Origin: an uncultured Ignavibacteriota bacterium
Lineage (GTDB): Bacteria; Bacteroidota; Ignavibacteria; Tepidaquicellales; Tepidaquicellaceae
Reading direction: 5' to 3'
DNA: 12,324 bases
NCBI GenBank assembly: GCA_937959065.1
Contig: CALGOI010000006.1
Coordinates: 1 to 12,324 of the forward strand
Below, piece by piece: positions 1 through 7,431 of this stretch; the stretch's first letter is position 1; each line of letters begins with the position of its first letter. A program made the position numbers and the translations under genes. Below the pieces are notes generated by a model. That model had not been told where the DNA came from. It searched no databases and saw only the letters and a list, made by a program, of their open reading frames with translations.

Positions 1-662
1 ATTTCCTCGACATTGGCGGTGAATCTACCCGCCCCGGTTCGGAAACGGTTTCCCTGGATGACGAACTCGAAAGAGTCATACCCGTCATCGAAGCATTAAA
101 AGACAGGGTGAACATTCCCCTCTCAATTGACACATACAAGAGCACGGTCGCGGAGGAAGAATTAAAAGAAGGAGCTGTACTTGTAAACGACATTAGTGGA
201 TTCCGATTCGATAAGAAGATGAGTGAGGTTACAGCAAATCACAACGCTCCCTGCATACTGATGCATATAAAAGGTACACCAAAGGATATGCAAAAGGATC
301 CGCAATATGATGATGTTGTCCGTGAAGTTTACGATTACCTTGCTGAGTCGGTAAAAATAGCCCGGCAAGCCGGAATTAAGCAGATCATAACAGATGTTGG
401 TATTGGCTTCGGTAAGACGCTCGACCATAATCTGACTCTGATTAAAAACCTGGGAAAATTCAAAGAGTTGGGTTACCCAATATTGATGGGGTTATCGCGG
501 AAAAGCTTTATGGATAAGATTCATCCGACTCCGGTCGAAGACAGGCTGGAAGGCACAATTGCCGCGAATACCGTAAGCATAGTAAATGGGGCGAACATAA
601 TACGTGTTCATGATGTTCTGTATAATAAGAGAGCTGCAAGGGTGGCTTATAAGTTAAAATGA
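1..662 (+). CDS. folP: Dihydropteroate synthase, 5'-truncated by the window edge
   Basis: This enzyme condenses 6-hydroxymethyl-7,8-dihydropterin diphosphate with p-aminobenzoate to give dihydropteroate, a cytoplasmic step of folate synthesis and the sulfonamide target. The reading frame is already open at base 3 and begins with FLDIGGESTRPG, the conserved pterin-site region. It continues through SIDTYK, VNDISGF, LMHIKGTP, the DVGIGFGKT segment, PILMGLSRKSF and a C-terminal RLEGTIAAN...IIRVHDV, all in the usual DHPS order. About 219 residues are visible. The family is usually about 270-280, so roughly the first 55 residues lie outside the window, including the expected NVTPDSFSDGG-type motif. 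An ATG at 108 is internal and not the start. The TGA stop is 4 bases before the copper ATPase start, so the two are probably cotranscribed. Any promoter lies outside the window. Seen: motifs and frame. Known: the reaction. Confidence 0.96.
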   Translation, partial: FLDIGGESTRPGSETVSLDDELERVIPVIEALKDRVNIPLSIDTYKSTVAEEELKEGAVLVNDISGFRFDKKMSEVTANHNAPCILMHIKGTPKDMQKDPQYDDVVREVYDYLAESVKIARQAGIKQIITDVGIGFGKTLDHNLTLIKNLGKFKELGYPILMGLSRKSFMDKIHPTPVEDRLEGTIAANTVSIVNGANIIRVHDVLYNKRAARVAYKLK

Positions 663-666
663 GTTT

Positions 667-2886
667 ATGAGTGAAAAATTACAAAAAATTGACCTTGAAA
701 TAGACGGGATGAGCTGCGGAAGTTGTGCGTCCAGCATCCAGACGTACCTCTCGAAAACAGATGGCGTAAAGAATGCGTCGGTAAACTACAATTCCGAGAT
801 CGCCAGCATAGAATATTCCCCAAAGACTATCTCAAGGGATAACATCAAGGATATCATAAACCGGCTTGGATACAATGTTATTGACAGCAATGACGAGGAA
901 TTAAAAGAACAGGAAAAGAAACTCGCTTTAAAAAAGCAACGAAATAAGATAATTGTTGCAATAATTCTTTCTCTCTCGGTCATGCTTATCAGTATGCAGG
1001 AGCATTTTGACTTTCTTCATTTAATTGCTATGCCGTTTGATACTGCGCTGATTGTATTAACTGTTCTAACTACGATTGTTGTTTTCTGGTGCGGAAGTAA
1101 ATTCCTTCGTGGAGCATATACTGCCCTAAAATCCGGTACTTCCAATATGGACGTTCTGATTGTTCTCGGAGTCCTGTCATCGTATATATATAGTCTCGTA
1201 ATTGCAGCAAACCATTTACTTGGATTGAATATCGTGGTCTTGAACAATTCGCACGAGGTTTACTTCGAGACAGCTGCCATGATAGTAATGTTCATCCTCA
1301 TAGGTAACTATCTCGAATCTACCCTTAAAGCCCGAACACAGACCTCCATCAAGAAATTAAAGGGATTACAGGCAAAGACCGTTACGGTTATTCGTGACGG
1401 TAAGGAAATTGACGTACCTTTCGAGAAAGTTAAGCAGAATGATATTGTCATAATTAAATCCGGCGATAAGATTCCCGTAGACGGAGTTATTATTGAAGGC
1501 AATGGTGTACTCGATGAAAGCGCAATGACGGGTGAAAGTCTCCCGATCGAAAAAGGAAAAGGCGATAGTGTTCTAAGCGGCTCTATTCTAAAAAGCGGAT
1601 TCATAAAGATAACCGCCGAACAAGTAGGGAAAAATACAATGCTCTCGAAGATCATCGATATGGTCAACGAAGCATCGAACTCTAAACCGCAAATACAGAG
1701 ACTGGCGGACAGGATTTCCGCCGTATTTGTGCCGCTTGTGCTGATAATCGCAGCTGGTACATTCCTGGTGTGGTATTTCCTTATAGGCGTACCCTTCGGA
1801 AACGCACTAATTTATATGGTTGCCGTGCTGATTATAGCGTGTCCATGCGCTCTGGGACTTGCCTCCCCTATGGCTATAGTAATTGGCGTGGGCAGAGCAG
1901 CCGAAAACGGAATTTTATTTAATGATGTCGAAGCCATCGAGAAACTTAAAAAAGTAGATACTTTATGCTTCGATAAGACCGGTACACTTACCAGCGGAGA
2001 GATGAAAGTACGGAACATCAAACCTCTCAACGGTATCCCAAAAGAAGATCTGATGCGATATGTTTTCTCTGTAGAAAAACTATCCAATCACCCGATAGCA
2101 AATTCAATAAACTCTTTCTCCGTAGAAAATAATATCGAAGCAATGGATGCTTCAGGATTTCAGAATATAGATGGAAAAGGAGTGAAAGCTTCGGTCAACG
2201 GTAAAGAAGTATTAATAGGTAATACAACTTTACTGATTGATAATAATATTCCCACAGTTATCAACAATGACAGGGGTAACCTTTATGTGGGAGTCGGCGG
2301 TCAGCTGGCAGGAGTAATACAGTTCGAAGATACTATAAAACCGGAAGCACTCAGGGCAGTCAGGGAATTGCAGGGTGAGGGGTATGAATTAATTATGATA
2401 TCCGGAGATAACGAGAAAAATACGCGAAAGATAGCTGATGAAGTAAGGATCGGTAACTATTACTACGATGTTTTACCTGATGAGAAACAAAAGATTGTTT
2501 CACTTCTTCAATCACAGGGTAAGAATGTTGCTATGATCGGAGACGGTATTAATGATGCTCCTTCCCTCGCTAAAGCCAACGTGGGAATAGCAATCGGTAC
2601 AGGAACAGATATCGCCATTGATTCAGCAGATGTTATCCTGGTTAAGGGAAATCTTGAAAGCATCTACAAAGCCATCCAGCTGTCGTACAAAACAGTAAGA
2701 GTTATTAAGCAAAATATATTCTGGGCTTTCTTTTACAATACAGTCGCGATACCCGCTGCAGCAGGAGTACTTGCACCTGTTGGAATTATAATCAGCCCGG
2801 TAATGGCTGCAATGCTCATGGCATTCAGCGACGTCGTAACGGTCGTAGGAAATTCAATGAGATTAAAATATATGAAACTTAAATAA
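667..2886 (+). CDS. copA: Copper-exporting P1B-type ATPase, CopA-like
   Basis: An inner-membrane ATPase of 739 residues that probably pumps Cu+ out of the cytoplasm. In order: one N-terminal HMA domain with GMSCGSC (Cys17, Cys20); four hydrophobic segments at about 94-215; the actuator domain with TGES at 288-291; the metal-binding CPC in M6 (Cys392, Cys394); the phosphorylated Asp436 in DKTGT; the nucleotide-domain SNHPIA (His475, Pro476) typical of P1B pumps; GDGINDAP at 625-632; and two final membrane helices. M7 has the Cu+-type YN pair (Tyr690, Asn691). M8 reads MAFSD (718-722) where Cu+ pumps normally have MxxSS, so the second Ser is Asp. That is unusual and might affect metal preference. 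Length is normal for a pump with one HMA domain. The ATG at 667 is 4 bases after folP. A HMA lipoprotein starts 7 bases downstream. Ag+ transport is possible; a Zn/Cd pump is less likely because of the YN pair. Confidence 0.95.
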   Translation: MSEKLQKIDLEIDGMSCGSCASSIQTYLSKTDGVKNASVNYNSEIASIEYSPKTISRDNIKDIINRLGYNVIDSNDEELKEQEKKLALKKQRNKIIVAIILSLSVMLISMQEHFDFLHLIAMPFDTALIVLTVLTTIVVFWCGSKFLRGAYTALKSGTSNMDVLIVLGVLSSYIYSLVIAANHLLGLNIVVLNNSHEVYFETAAMIVMFILIGNYLESTLKARTQTSIKKLKGLQAKTVTVIRDGKEIDVPFEKVKQNDIVIIKSGDKIPVDGVIIEGNGVLDESAMTGESLPIEKGKGDSVLSGSILKSGFIKITAEQVGKNTMLSKIIDMVNEASNSKPQIQRLADRISAVFVPLVLIIAAGTFLVWYFLIGVPFGNALIYMVAVLIIACPCALGLASPMAIVIGVGRAAENGILFNDVEAIEKLKKVDTLCFDKTGTLTSGEMKVRNIKPLNGIPKEDLMRYVFSVEKLSNHPIANSINSFSVENNIEAMDASGFQNIDGKGVKASVNGKEVLIGNTTLLIDNNIPTVINNDRGNLYVGVGGQLAGVIQFEDTIKPEALRAVRELQGEGYELIMISGDNEKNTRKIADEVRIGNYYYDVLPDEKQKIVSLLQSQGKNVAMIGDGINDAPSLAKANVGIAIGTGTDIAIDSADVILVKGNLESIYKAIQLSYKTVRVIKQNIFWAFFYNTVAIPAAAGVLAPVGIIISPVMAAMLMAFSDVVTVVGNSMRLKYMKLK

Positions 2887-2893
2887 CATCACC

Positions 2894-3340
2894 ATGAAGA
2901 CAATCACATTAACATTAACTTTTGTATTAGGAGCTTTTCTCATTAGCGGATGTAATGAGACTAAAGACACGATAGAAAATCAGGATCAGCAGACTCCTCA
3001 AACCGAACAAAACGAAATTAAATCTAATGATGAAATGACATCAAAAGAAAAATCAGTTGAGGATTCTAAAACAGATGGAGAAACCTCAGATAAAACACAA
3101 AAACTTAAAGTAGAAGATTCAAAGCTTGAATCGGTTTCATTTACAGTCCCGACTATTCACTGCTCCGGTTGTGAAAAGACCATTTCATCTAGCGTAAAAA
3201 AACTTAACGGAATCCAGGATGTAAAAGCGGATTTTGATACAAAGATAGTAAATGTAACATATGCAGGTGACAAGGTGACTAAAGAGGAAATTGCCAAAGC
3301 AATAGATGCAAGCGGCTTCAAATGCGAGATTAACAACTAA
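2894..3340 (+). CDS. Lipoprotein with C-terminal heavy-metal-associated (HMA) domain
   Basis: A 148-residue predicted lipoprotein. A hydrophobic signal ends in the lipobox LISGC (acylated Cys20), so the mature protein should be anchored on the outer face of the inner membrane or in the outer membrane. Residues 21-78 are a hydrophilic, low-complexity linker rich in Glu, Lys, Asp, Gln, Ser and Thr, probably unstructured. Residues 80-148 form a ferredoxin-like HMA domain with TIHCSGC (Cys90, Cys93) and a matching C-terminal half (VTKEEIAKAIDASGF). The ATG lies 7 bases after the copper ATPase stop, so it is probably translated from the same mRNA. By analogy with CopZ and MerP it may hand Cu+ to or from the pump on the extracytoplasmic side; that is inference. 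No Shine-Dalgarno sequence is visible. MerP-like mercury binding is possible, but no other mer gene is present. Confidence 0.88.
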   Translation: MKTITLTLTFVLGAFLISGCNETKDTIENQDQQTPQTEQNEIKSNDEMTSKEKSVEDSKTDGETSDKTQKLKVEDSKLESVSFTVPTIHCSGCEKTISSSVKKLNGIQDVKADFDTKIVNVTYAGDKVTKEEIAKAIDASGFKCEINN

Positions 3341-3345
3341 AAACC

Positions 3346-4035
3346 ATGAACCAAGAGAAAGTTGACTTTGACAGTTTTGCTTCAGACTACGATAAGATCT
3401 TAGAGAAAGATCTTGAATTTTTCGGTGAAGAAAACTCTTATTTCGCAGAATATAAAATAAAAATAATTAAGGATACAATCCAAATTCAACCTGATAAAAT
3501 TCTGGATTACGGTTGTGGTATTGGAAGAAATATAAAATTTTATGATCAGTTTTTCCCAGATACCAGAATATTTGGATGCGACATATCACAAAAAAGTCTT
3601 GAAATTGCGAGAAAATCAAATCCAAACGCTGAATTTTTTCTAATTAATGACGGAAATCTAGATAAATATTCAGGGCAGTTTGACATTATATCTATTTCTT
3701 GTGTTTACCACCATATTGAACCAAGACTTCGAAAAGATACCACTAACAAAATCTATTCTTTGCTTAAACCGGGAGGGTCTTTCTATATTTTTGAACACAA
3801 TCCCAATAATCCCTTGACCCGTAAAATTGTAAAAGATTGCGTTTGGGACCAGGATGCGATCCTTTTGAAAGCCAAAGAATCTGCTAATTTGATGATGGAT
3901 GCCGGTTTTAAGATTTCTAAGAAAAGATACACTATTTTCTTCCCTGCTTTTTTAAAGATCTTTAGACCAATGGAAAAATTTTTAGGGTTTATACCAATAG
4001 GAGGTCAATACTTTATGAAAGGTGAAAAATACTAG
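3346..4035 (+). CDS. Class I SAM-dependent methyltransferase, possibly glycan-related
   Basis: A 229-residue cytoplasmic protein with the Rossmann-fold methyltransferase signature: motif I LDYGCGIG at 53-60, an acidic residue at the end of strand 2 (Asp79 in GCDIS), SCVYHH at 118-123 and the post-III motif LKPGG. After this comes FEHNPNNPLTRKIV, followed by a DQDAILL stretch, a combination I recall from methyltransferases inside bacterial cell-surface glycosylation clusters. No signal peptide or membrane helix is seen. The ATG is 5 bases after the HMA lipoprotein stop, so it is read with the copper genes. Its likely functional partners, however, are the glycosyltransferase genes converging on it. 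It is AT-rich compared with folP and the ATPase. The substrate (sugar, lipid or other small molecule) cannot be told; a UbiE-like quinone methyltransferase is a less likely alternative. Stop TAG overlaps the stop of the opposing gene. Confidence 0.85.
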   Translation: MNQEKVDFDSFASDYDKILEKDLEFFGEENSYFAEYKIKIIKDTIQIQPDKILDYGCGIGRNIKFYDQFFPDTRIFGCDISQKSLEIARKSNPNAEFFLINDGNLDKYSGQFDIISISCVYHHIEPRLRKDTTNKIYSLLKPGGSFYIFEHNPNNPLTRKIVKDCVWDQDAILLKAKESANLMMDAGFKISKKRYTIFFPAFLKIFRPMEKFLGFIPIGGQYFMKGEKY

Positions 4036-4763
4036 TTCTTTTTAATTTTTTTCAATTCCCTGCTATATTCTTTTTTGTATTCAACAATTTCCTTTATTGT
4101 CCTGATTATAACCGAAGGTCTTGCCCCTGTCGAAATACCATCTAAACGTGGTAGATGCATTACTCCAATTTCAGTTGAAGTATAGCCCAGCAGTTTAGCT
4201 TTTAACAAAATTTCTGCATCTATGAACGCATCGACTGAATTAATTTTAATTTTTTTAAAAAGATCAGACTTGAATAATTTAAAAGCACAGTCTATATCCC
4301 AATAATGTATGTCAAAAAGAAGGCGTAAAAGATAATTGTAACACAATGAAGTAAATTTACGGTAAAGCGAGTACTGCTTTCGTTTTCTATACCCCACAAT
4401 TATGTCGGAATAAGGAAGCAGTGCGATAAACTTCTTCAATTCATCCAGATCAAACTGGTTATCTCCGTCGGAATAGAATACATAATCCATTTTAGCGCTA
4501 AGGAAACCATTCTTTAATTTGGCTCCGTATCCCATTTTTTTTTCGTGGTGTATTACTCTTACTTTTTTGTACTTTTCTGCCAATTCATCTGCTACTTCAC
4601 CTGTCCTGTCCGGGCTTCCGTCTTCTATTATGATTATCTCATAATCCTTCAGCTTCATCGATTCGATCACTTCAACAGCCTTATCTACCACCTTAGCTAT
4701 ATTTCCTTCGTCATAATATGCGGGGAAAAACGCAGTAAGAGTTATATCGTGAAAATCTGCCAT
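4032..4763 (-). CDS. Family 2 glycosyltransferase, DPM1/polyprenyl-phosphate sugar synthase-like
   Basis: A 243-residue GT-A fold glycosyltransferase. N-terminal FFPAYYDEGNI is the nucleotide-sugar entry motif, IIEDGSPDRT (Asp48, Asp52) the diphosphate/uracil contact region, and YSDGDNQFD (Asp99, Asp101) the metal-binding DxD equivalent. A basic RKRKQ patch sits at 126-130. This is the pattern of dolichol/undecaprenyl-phosphate mannose or glucose synthases, which move a sugar from NDP or GDP onto a polyprenyl phosphate at the inner face of the membrane. It has no C-terminal membrane pair, unlike ArnC or GtrB types, so it resembles the soluble DPM1 class. The basic tail (RELKKIKKN) might help membrane contact. 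It is the last gene of a minus-strand operon, starting 5 bases after the epimerase stop. Its TAG stop shares a CTAG with the opposing methyltransferase stop. Sugar and acceptor are inferred from the family only. Confidence 0.88.
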   Translation of the reverse strand: MADFHDITLTAFFPAYYDEGNIAKVVDKAVEVIESMKLKDYEIIIIEDGSPDRTGEVADELAEKYKKVRVIHHEKKMGYGAKLKNGFLSAKMDYVFYSDGDNQFDLDELKKFIALLPYSDIIVGYRKRKQYSLYRKFTSLCYNYLLRLLFDIHYWDIDCAFKLFKSDLFKKIKINSVDAFIDAEILLKAKLLGYTSTEIGVMHLPRLDGISTGARPSVIIRTIKEIVEYKKEYSRELKKIKKN

Positions 4764-4768
4764 TCAGT

Positions 4769-5716
4769 TCAGGATTTGTAATTATTGTGAATGAACTCGT
4801 ATGTATTACGAATGCCGTCTTTAATATCAGTATCCGGTGACCAGTCAAATGTTTTCTTTGCCAGTGAATTATCAAGTATACTCACAGGTACATCTATCCT
4901 TCTTCCGGTTGTATAGTTGACCTTCGCCCTGAGGGCCGATATTTCCTGAATAAGCTTAACAATGTCATCCAATGAATACCCGGTACCTGTACTCACATTA
5001 AATGTTTTAATGTCCGACTTAATAGATATTGATTTAGCAATTACTTCTACTGCATCTTTAATATAGATGTAATCCCTTGTAATACTTCCGTCACCCCAAA
5101 TCTCTATAGGTTCATTATTCACCAATTTATAAATGAATACAGGAATAGCACCTTGCGCAGCCATTGGATTTTGCCTTTCACCATAAGGATTAGATAATCT
5201 GAATATATAATAATCCAGTCCGTATAGTTTGTAGTACATATACAGATATTTCTCTATTGTCCGCTTTATTATACCGTATGAGACTATTGGGTTAATTGGG
5301 TGGCTTTCCTTTACTGGTACTTCCTCGGGAATTCCATATACTGTCCCACCGGAAGATATAAAAACCAGTTTGTTTATTTTATTGTTTTTGCACTCATTCA
5401 TCAATCTGAGAGATGAGATGAGGTTAGTTTCAGCATCATAGATAGGGTTTTCATTGGAATTTGACGGCAGTGTACTACTTACAAGATGAAAAACATAATC
5501 TATATCTTCCAACGACCGCTCTATATCCTTCTCGTTATTAAAATCCCCTTCTATTATTTTAATCTGATCGATTACATTGTCGAGATTCCTGGGTGAAAAA
5601 TTCAGCTTATCGAAGATGGTAACATTAAATCCCCTGCCGAGTAGATTTTCGCAAAGATGCGACCCAATAAATCCACCGCCTCCATAAATTATGCAATTTC
5701 TTCCTGATCTGCTCAT
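4769..5716 (-). CDS. NAD-dependent sugar-nucleotide epimerase/dehydratase, GalE-like
   Basis: A 315-residue extended short-chain dehydrogenase acting on nucleotide sugars. Visible are the NAD(P)-binding GGGGFIGSH (Gly12, Gly15, Gly18 as GxxGxxG), Asp36 at the end of strand 2 (favouring NAD), the FISSGGTVYG strand with the catalytic Ser/Thr, the catalytic YGIIK (Tyr147, Lys151), RLSNPYGE, and GDGSITRDYIYIKD near the substrate end. The set fits UDP-glucose 4-epimerase and relatives; a UDP-glucuronate epimerase or dehydratase cannot be excluded. The frame is open upstream to 5803, but that start would overlap the preceding membrane gene by more than 80 bases and add about 29 residues before the Rossmann strand. 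I therefore chose ATG 5716, 4 bases after the upstream TAA. Likely role: supplies the activated sugar used by the neighbouring glycosyltransferases. Substrate is inferred. Confidence 0.9.
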   Translation of the reverse strand: MSRSGRNCIIYGGGGFIGSHLCENLLGRGFNVTIFDKLNFSPRNLDNVIDQIKIIEGDFNNEKDIERSLEDIDYVFHLVSSTLPSNSNENPIYDAETNLISSLRLMNECKNNKINKLVFISSGGTVYGIPEEVPVKESHPINPIVSYGIIKRTIEKYLYMYYKLYGLDYYIFRLSNPYGERQNPMAAQGAIPVFIYKLVNNEPIEIWGDGSITRDYIYIKDAVEVIAKSISIKSDIKTFNVSTGTGYSLDDIVKLIQEISALRAKVNYTTGRRIDVPVSILDNSLAKKTFDWSPDTDIKDGIRNTYEFIHNNYKS

Positions 5717-5720
5717 GCAC

Positions 5721-7325
5721 TTATTTTTTTTCGAAAATATAAGCTCCAGCCCCTCTGGGATCCCAGAGTATCTGGTTAACAAATTTATAGTTTGCAGAAT
5801 CATTTACCAGCAAATCTATGTTTACATCATTACCCCATTCAGGTCTATATCCGTAATGAGTATCCCAGATAATTATTGAGCCTGAAGGTGCATCCTGTAA
5901 TGTCCCGGTTTGTATCGGTTTGAAATTTGTTATATTATCTTTGTATTGCTGTGAGAAAAAACTCAACATCGAGTGATTGGACAAGAATTCTTTATCATTA
6001 GCCTTAAAATTATTATCTATATACTCTGCGGCTTCTTTTATCTTCAAATTCTCAGGAGAAAGTTTTTTTGGTTCGAAATTAATAAATAAATATACCAGTG
6101 ATAAAAGGATTAACACAACCGACATTTTGTTAAGGTATTTTGTTTTTGATTCCGACCAAAGCAATAAGGAAAGGATTAATATCGTAAGTATAAGAATAAA
6201 TTTCGAATATTCCGATTCATCCCTTAACGTAAACCCGTCACTGGTATAAGATAGAAAGGCTAACACGAGCAGTGCTAATATTCCGGTTAGTAACAAGTAA
6301 GTTTTCCGGAAGCTTTTATCTGCAATGTTGTTCAAACCAATTGTCGCAAAAACTGAACATACAGGTGAAATGTGAAGCAGGTATCTCCAGTTACCGGGAT
6401 TAGGGCCATCGTTAAACATAGTCATCAGCTGAACTGCAAAAACAGAAATAAACATTACATAGAGGAGGAAATATTTGGAAATGTAATTTTTATAATCACC
6501 GGGTTTTTCCAAGAATCCGAAAAATCCAGAGAGGAACATAGTCAATGCAACGGGTCCAACAATGAATATATAAACTTTGAAATAATGCATAAAGCCTTGT
6601 GATTTATAGGTCAGACCTGCCACTTTTTTCATTTCCGTAAGTACATATAATATATCACCCGAATGTATAAAACCAAGTAGATTATAGACGAATGGAAAGA
6701 CAAACAACATTGCTGCCGCAAGGAACTCCCTTTTCCTTATAAAAATTATTGATAGAACAATAAGAACTATTGCTATCTCCTGTCTAACTGTGAAAATATA
6801 ACCGCACAAAAGTGAACTCAATATATACTGCCTCTTTTCGTAAAGCGTCAGAAAGCCAACAACACATAATGCAGTGAATATCTCGGAATAGGACCTGAAA
6901 GAAAGATCAAAGAATAATGGTTGGGATGCAAGGATGAGAGCACCGAAATATGCGTAGTTAATCTTATACGCTTTGATTAACAGATATGTCATATAAACAG
7001 TTAAAGATGCAATTAATGAATTTACAATTAATACAGTCTCATAGCTTATTAGAGCAGGCAGGACCATAAAAATCTTATACCCGGGTTTTGGGTTATTCCC
7101 AAGTATTACCCATGGGTCATTCCAAAATTGAAGCATATTAAGATACTGAGCTATCTCATCATCCTGGTAAAAACCAACCGAATACCTACTTGAAATAAAA
7201 TAAACAATTGTGAGTACTGGAATAATCCACCAAAAATATTTCTCAATAACGTTATTCAGATCCGTTACTTTTTCCTCTACTTTTGGCTTTTTGGATAAAG
7301 GTTTCTTTTTTGAGGTTTTATTCAT
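5721..7325 (-). CDS. Multispanning membrane glycosyltransferase, GT-C (GT39/ArnT-like)
   Basis: A 534-residue integral membrane protein. A Lys-rich cytoplasmic tail (about 1-20) is followed by roughly twelve hydrophobic helices to about residue 420, then a soluble domain of about 110 residues (423-534) that would be periplasmic. Just after the first helix is a loop with FYQDDEIAQ (Asp55, Asp56, Glu57). This acidic motif in the first external loop is typical of GT-C enzymes, where the acidic residue is catalytic and the donor is a polyprenyl-phosphate sugar. The probable role is transfer of a sugar from such a lipid to a glycan, lipid or protein on the outer face of the inner membrane. It is the first gene of the minus-strand operon, and a DPM1-like enzyme two genes on could make its donor. 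Family assignment rests on topology and the DD motif, not on closely conserved sequence. ATG 7325 is the only sensible start; no Shine-Dalgarno sequence is clear. Confidence 0.78.
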   Translation of the reverse strand: MNKTSKKKPLSKKPKVEEKVTDLNNVIEKYFWWIIPVLTIVYFISSRYSVGFYQDDEIAQYLNMLQFWNDPWVILGNNPKPGYKIFMVLPALISYETVLIVNSLIASLTVYMTYLLIKAYKINYAYFGALILASQPLFFDLSFRSYSEIFTALCVVGFLTLYEKRQYILSSLLCGYIFTVRQEIAIVLIVLSIIFIRKREFLAAAMLFVFPFVYNLLGFIHSGDILYVLTEMKKVAGLTYKSQGFMHYFKVYIFIVGPVALTMFLSGFFGFLEKPGDYKNYISKYFLLYVMFISVFAVQLMTMFNDGPNPGNWRYLLHISPVCSVFATIGLNNIADKSFRKTYLLLTGILALLVLAFLSYTSDGFTLRDESEYSKFILILTILILSLLLWSESKTKYLNKMSVVLILLSLVYLFINFEPKKLSPENLKIKEAAEYIDNNFKANDKEFLSNHSMLSFFSQQYKDNITNFKPIQTGTLQDAPSGSIIIWDTHYGYRPEWGNDVNIDLLVNDSANYKFVNQILWDPRGAGAYIFEKK

Positions 7326-7431
7326 AAGTAGCTAATATATTTATAACCATTTTAAAATAAAATTGAATAATCCAAATAAAAAAGGTCTCCCAACAGAAGA
7401 CCTTTTAAAATGAAATTATCAGAAAATTATA
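7326..7431. other. Short intergenic region holding a terminator and operon leader
   Basis: Between the T9SS gene stop and the glycosyltransferase operon start, both on the minus strand, lie 106 bases of very AT-rich sequence. The right part contains the terminator hairpin. The left part (7326-7372) must hold any promoter and leader of the glycosyltransferase operon. I could not identify a convincing promoter motif there. Confidence 0.6.
7373..7408 (-). terminator. Intrinsic terminator of the T9SS repeat-protein gene
   Basis: A perfect 9-bp inverted repeat, AAAAGGTCT at 7380-7388 and AGACCTTTT at 7398-7406, encloses a 9-base loop. Read on the minus strand, the hairpin begins about 25 bases after the TAA at 7432 and its 3' arm runs into TTTTTTATTT, a U-rich tail. 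This is the form of a Rho-independent terminator for the gene at 7432-9549. It also separates that gene from the glycosyltransferase operon starting at 7325, so the operon probably needs its own promoter in the remaining 50 bases or depends on readthrough. On the plus strand the hairpin also has a short T run but faces no gene end. Confidence 0.8.

Noticed and set aside
1017..2087. Several open frames on the minus strand across copA, and similar ones across other genes
   Set aside because: They lie antisense to a gene with complete family motifs and their translations show no recognisable domain; they are codon-bias shadows.
2894..3340. MerP-like mercury resistance protein
   Set aside because: The CxxC site would allow it, but no mer regulator, transporter or reductase is present and the adjacent gene is a copper-type ATPase.
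5717..5803. Upstream extension of the GalE-like gene to an ATG at 5803
   Set aside because: It would overlap the membrane glycosyltransferase gene by more than 80 bases in another frame and add a non-family N-terminus; ATG 5716 starts right before the NAD-binding strand and leaves a normal 4-base gap.
5977..6602. Two plus-strand open frames inside the membrane glycosyltransferase gene
   Set aside because: Their products are low-complexity and antisense to transmembrane coding sequence; no family feature or ribosome binding site supports them.
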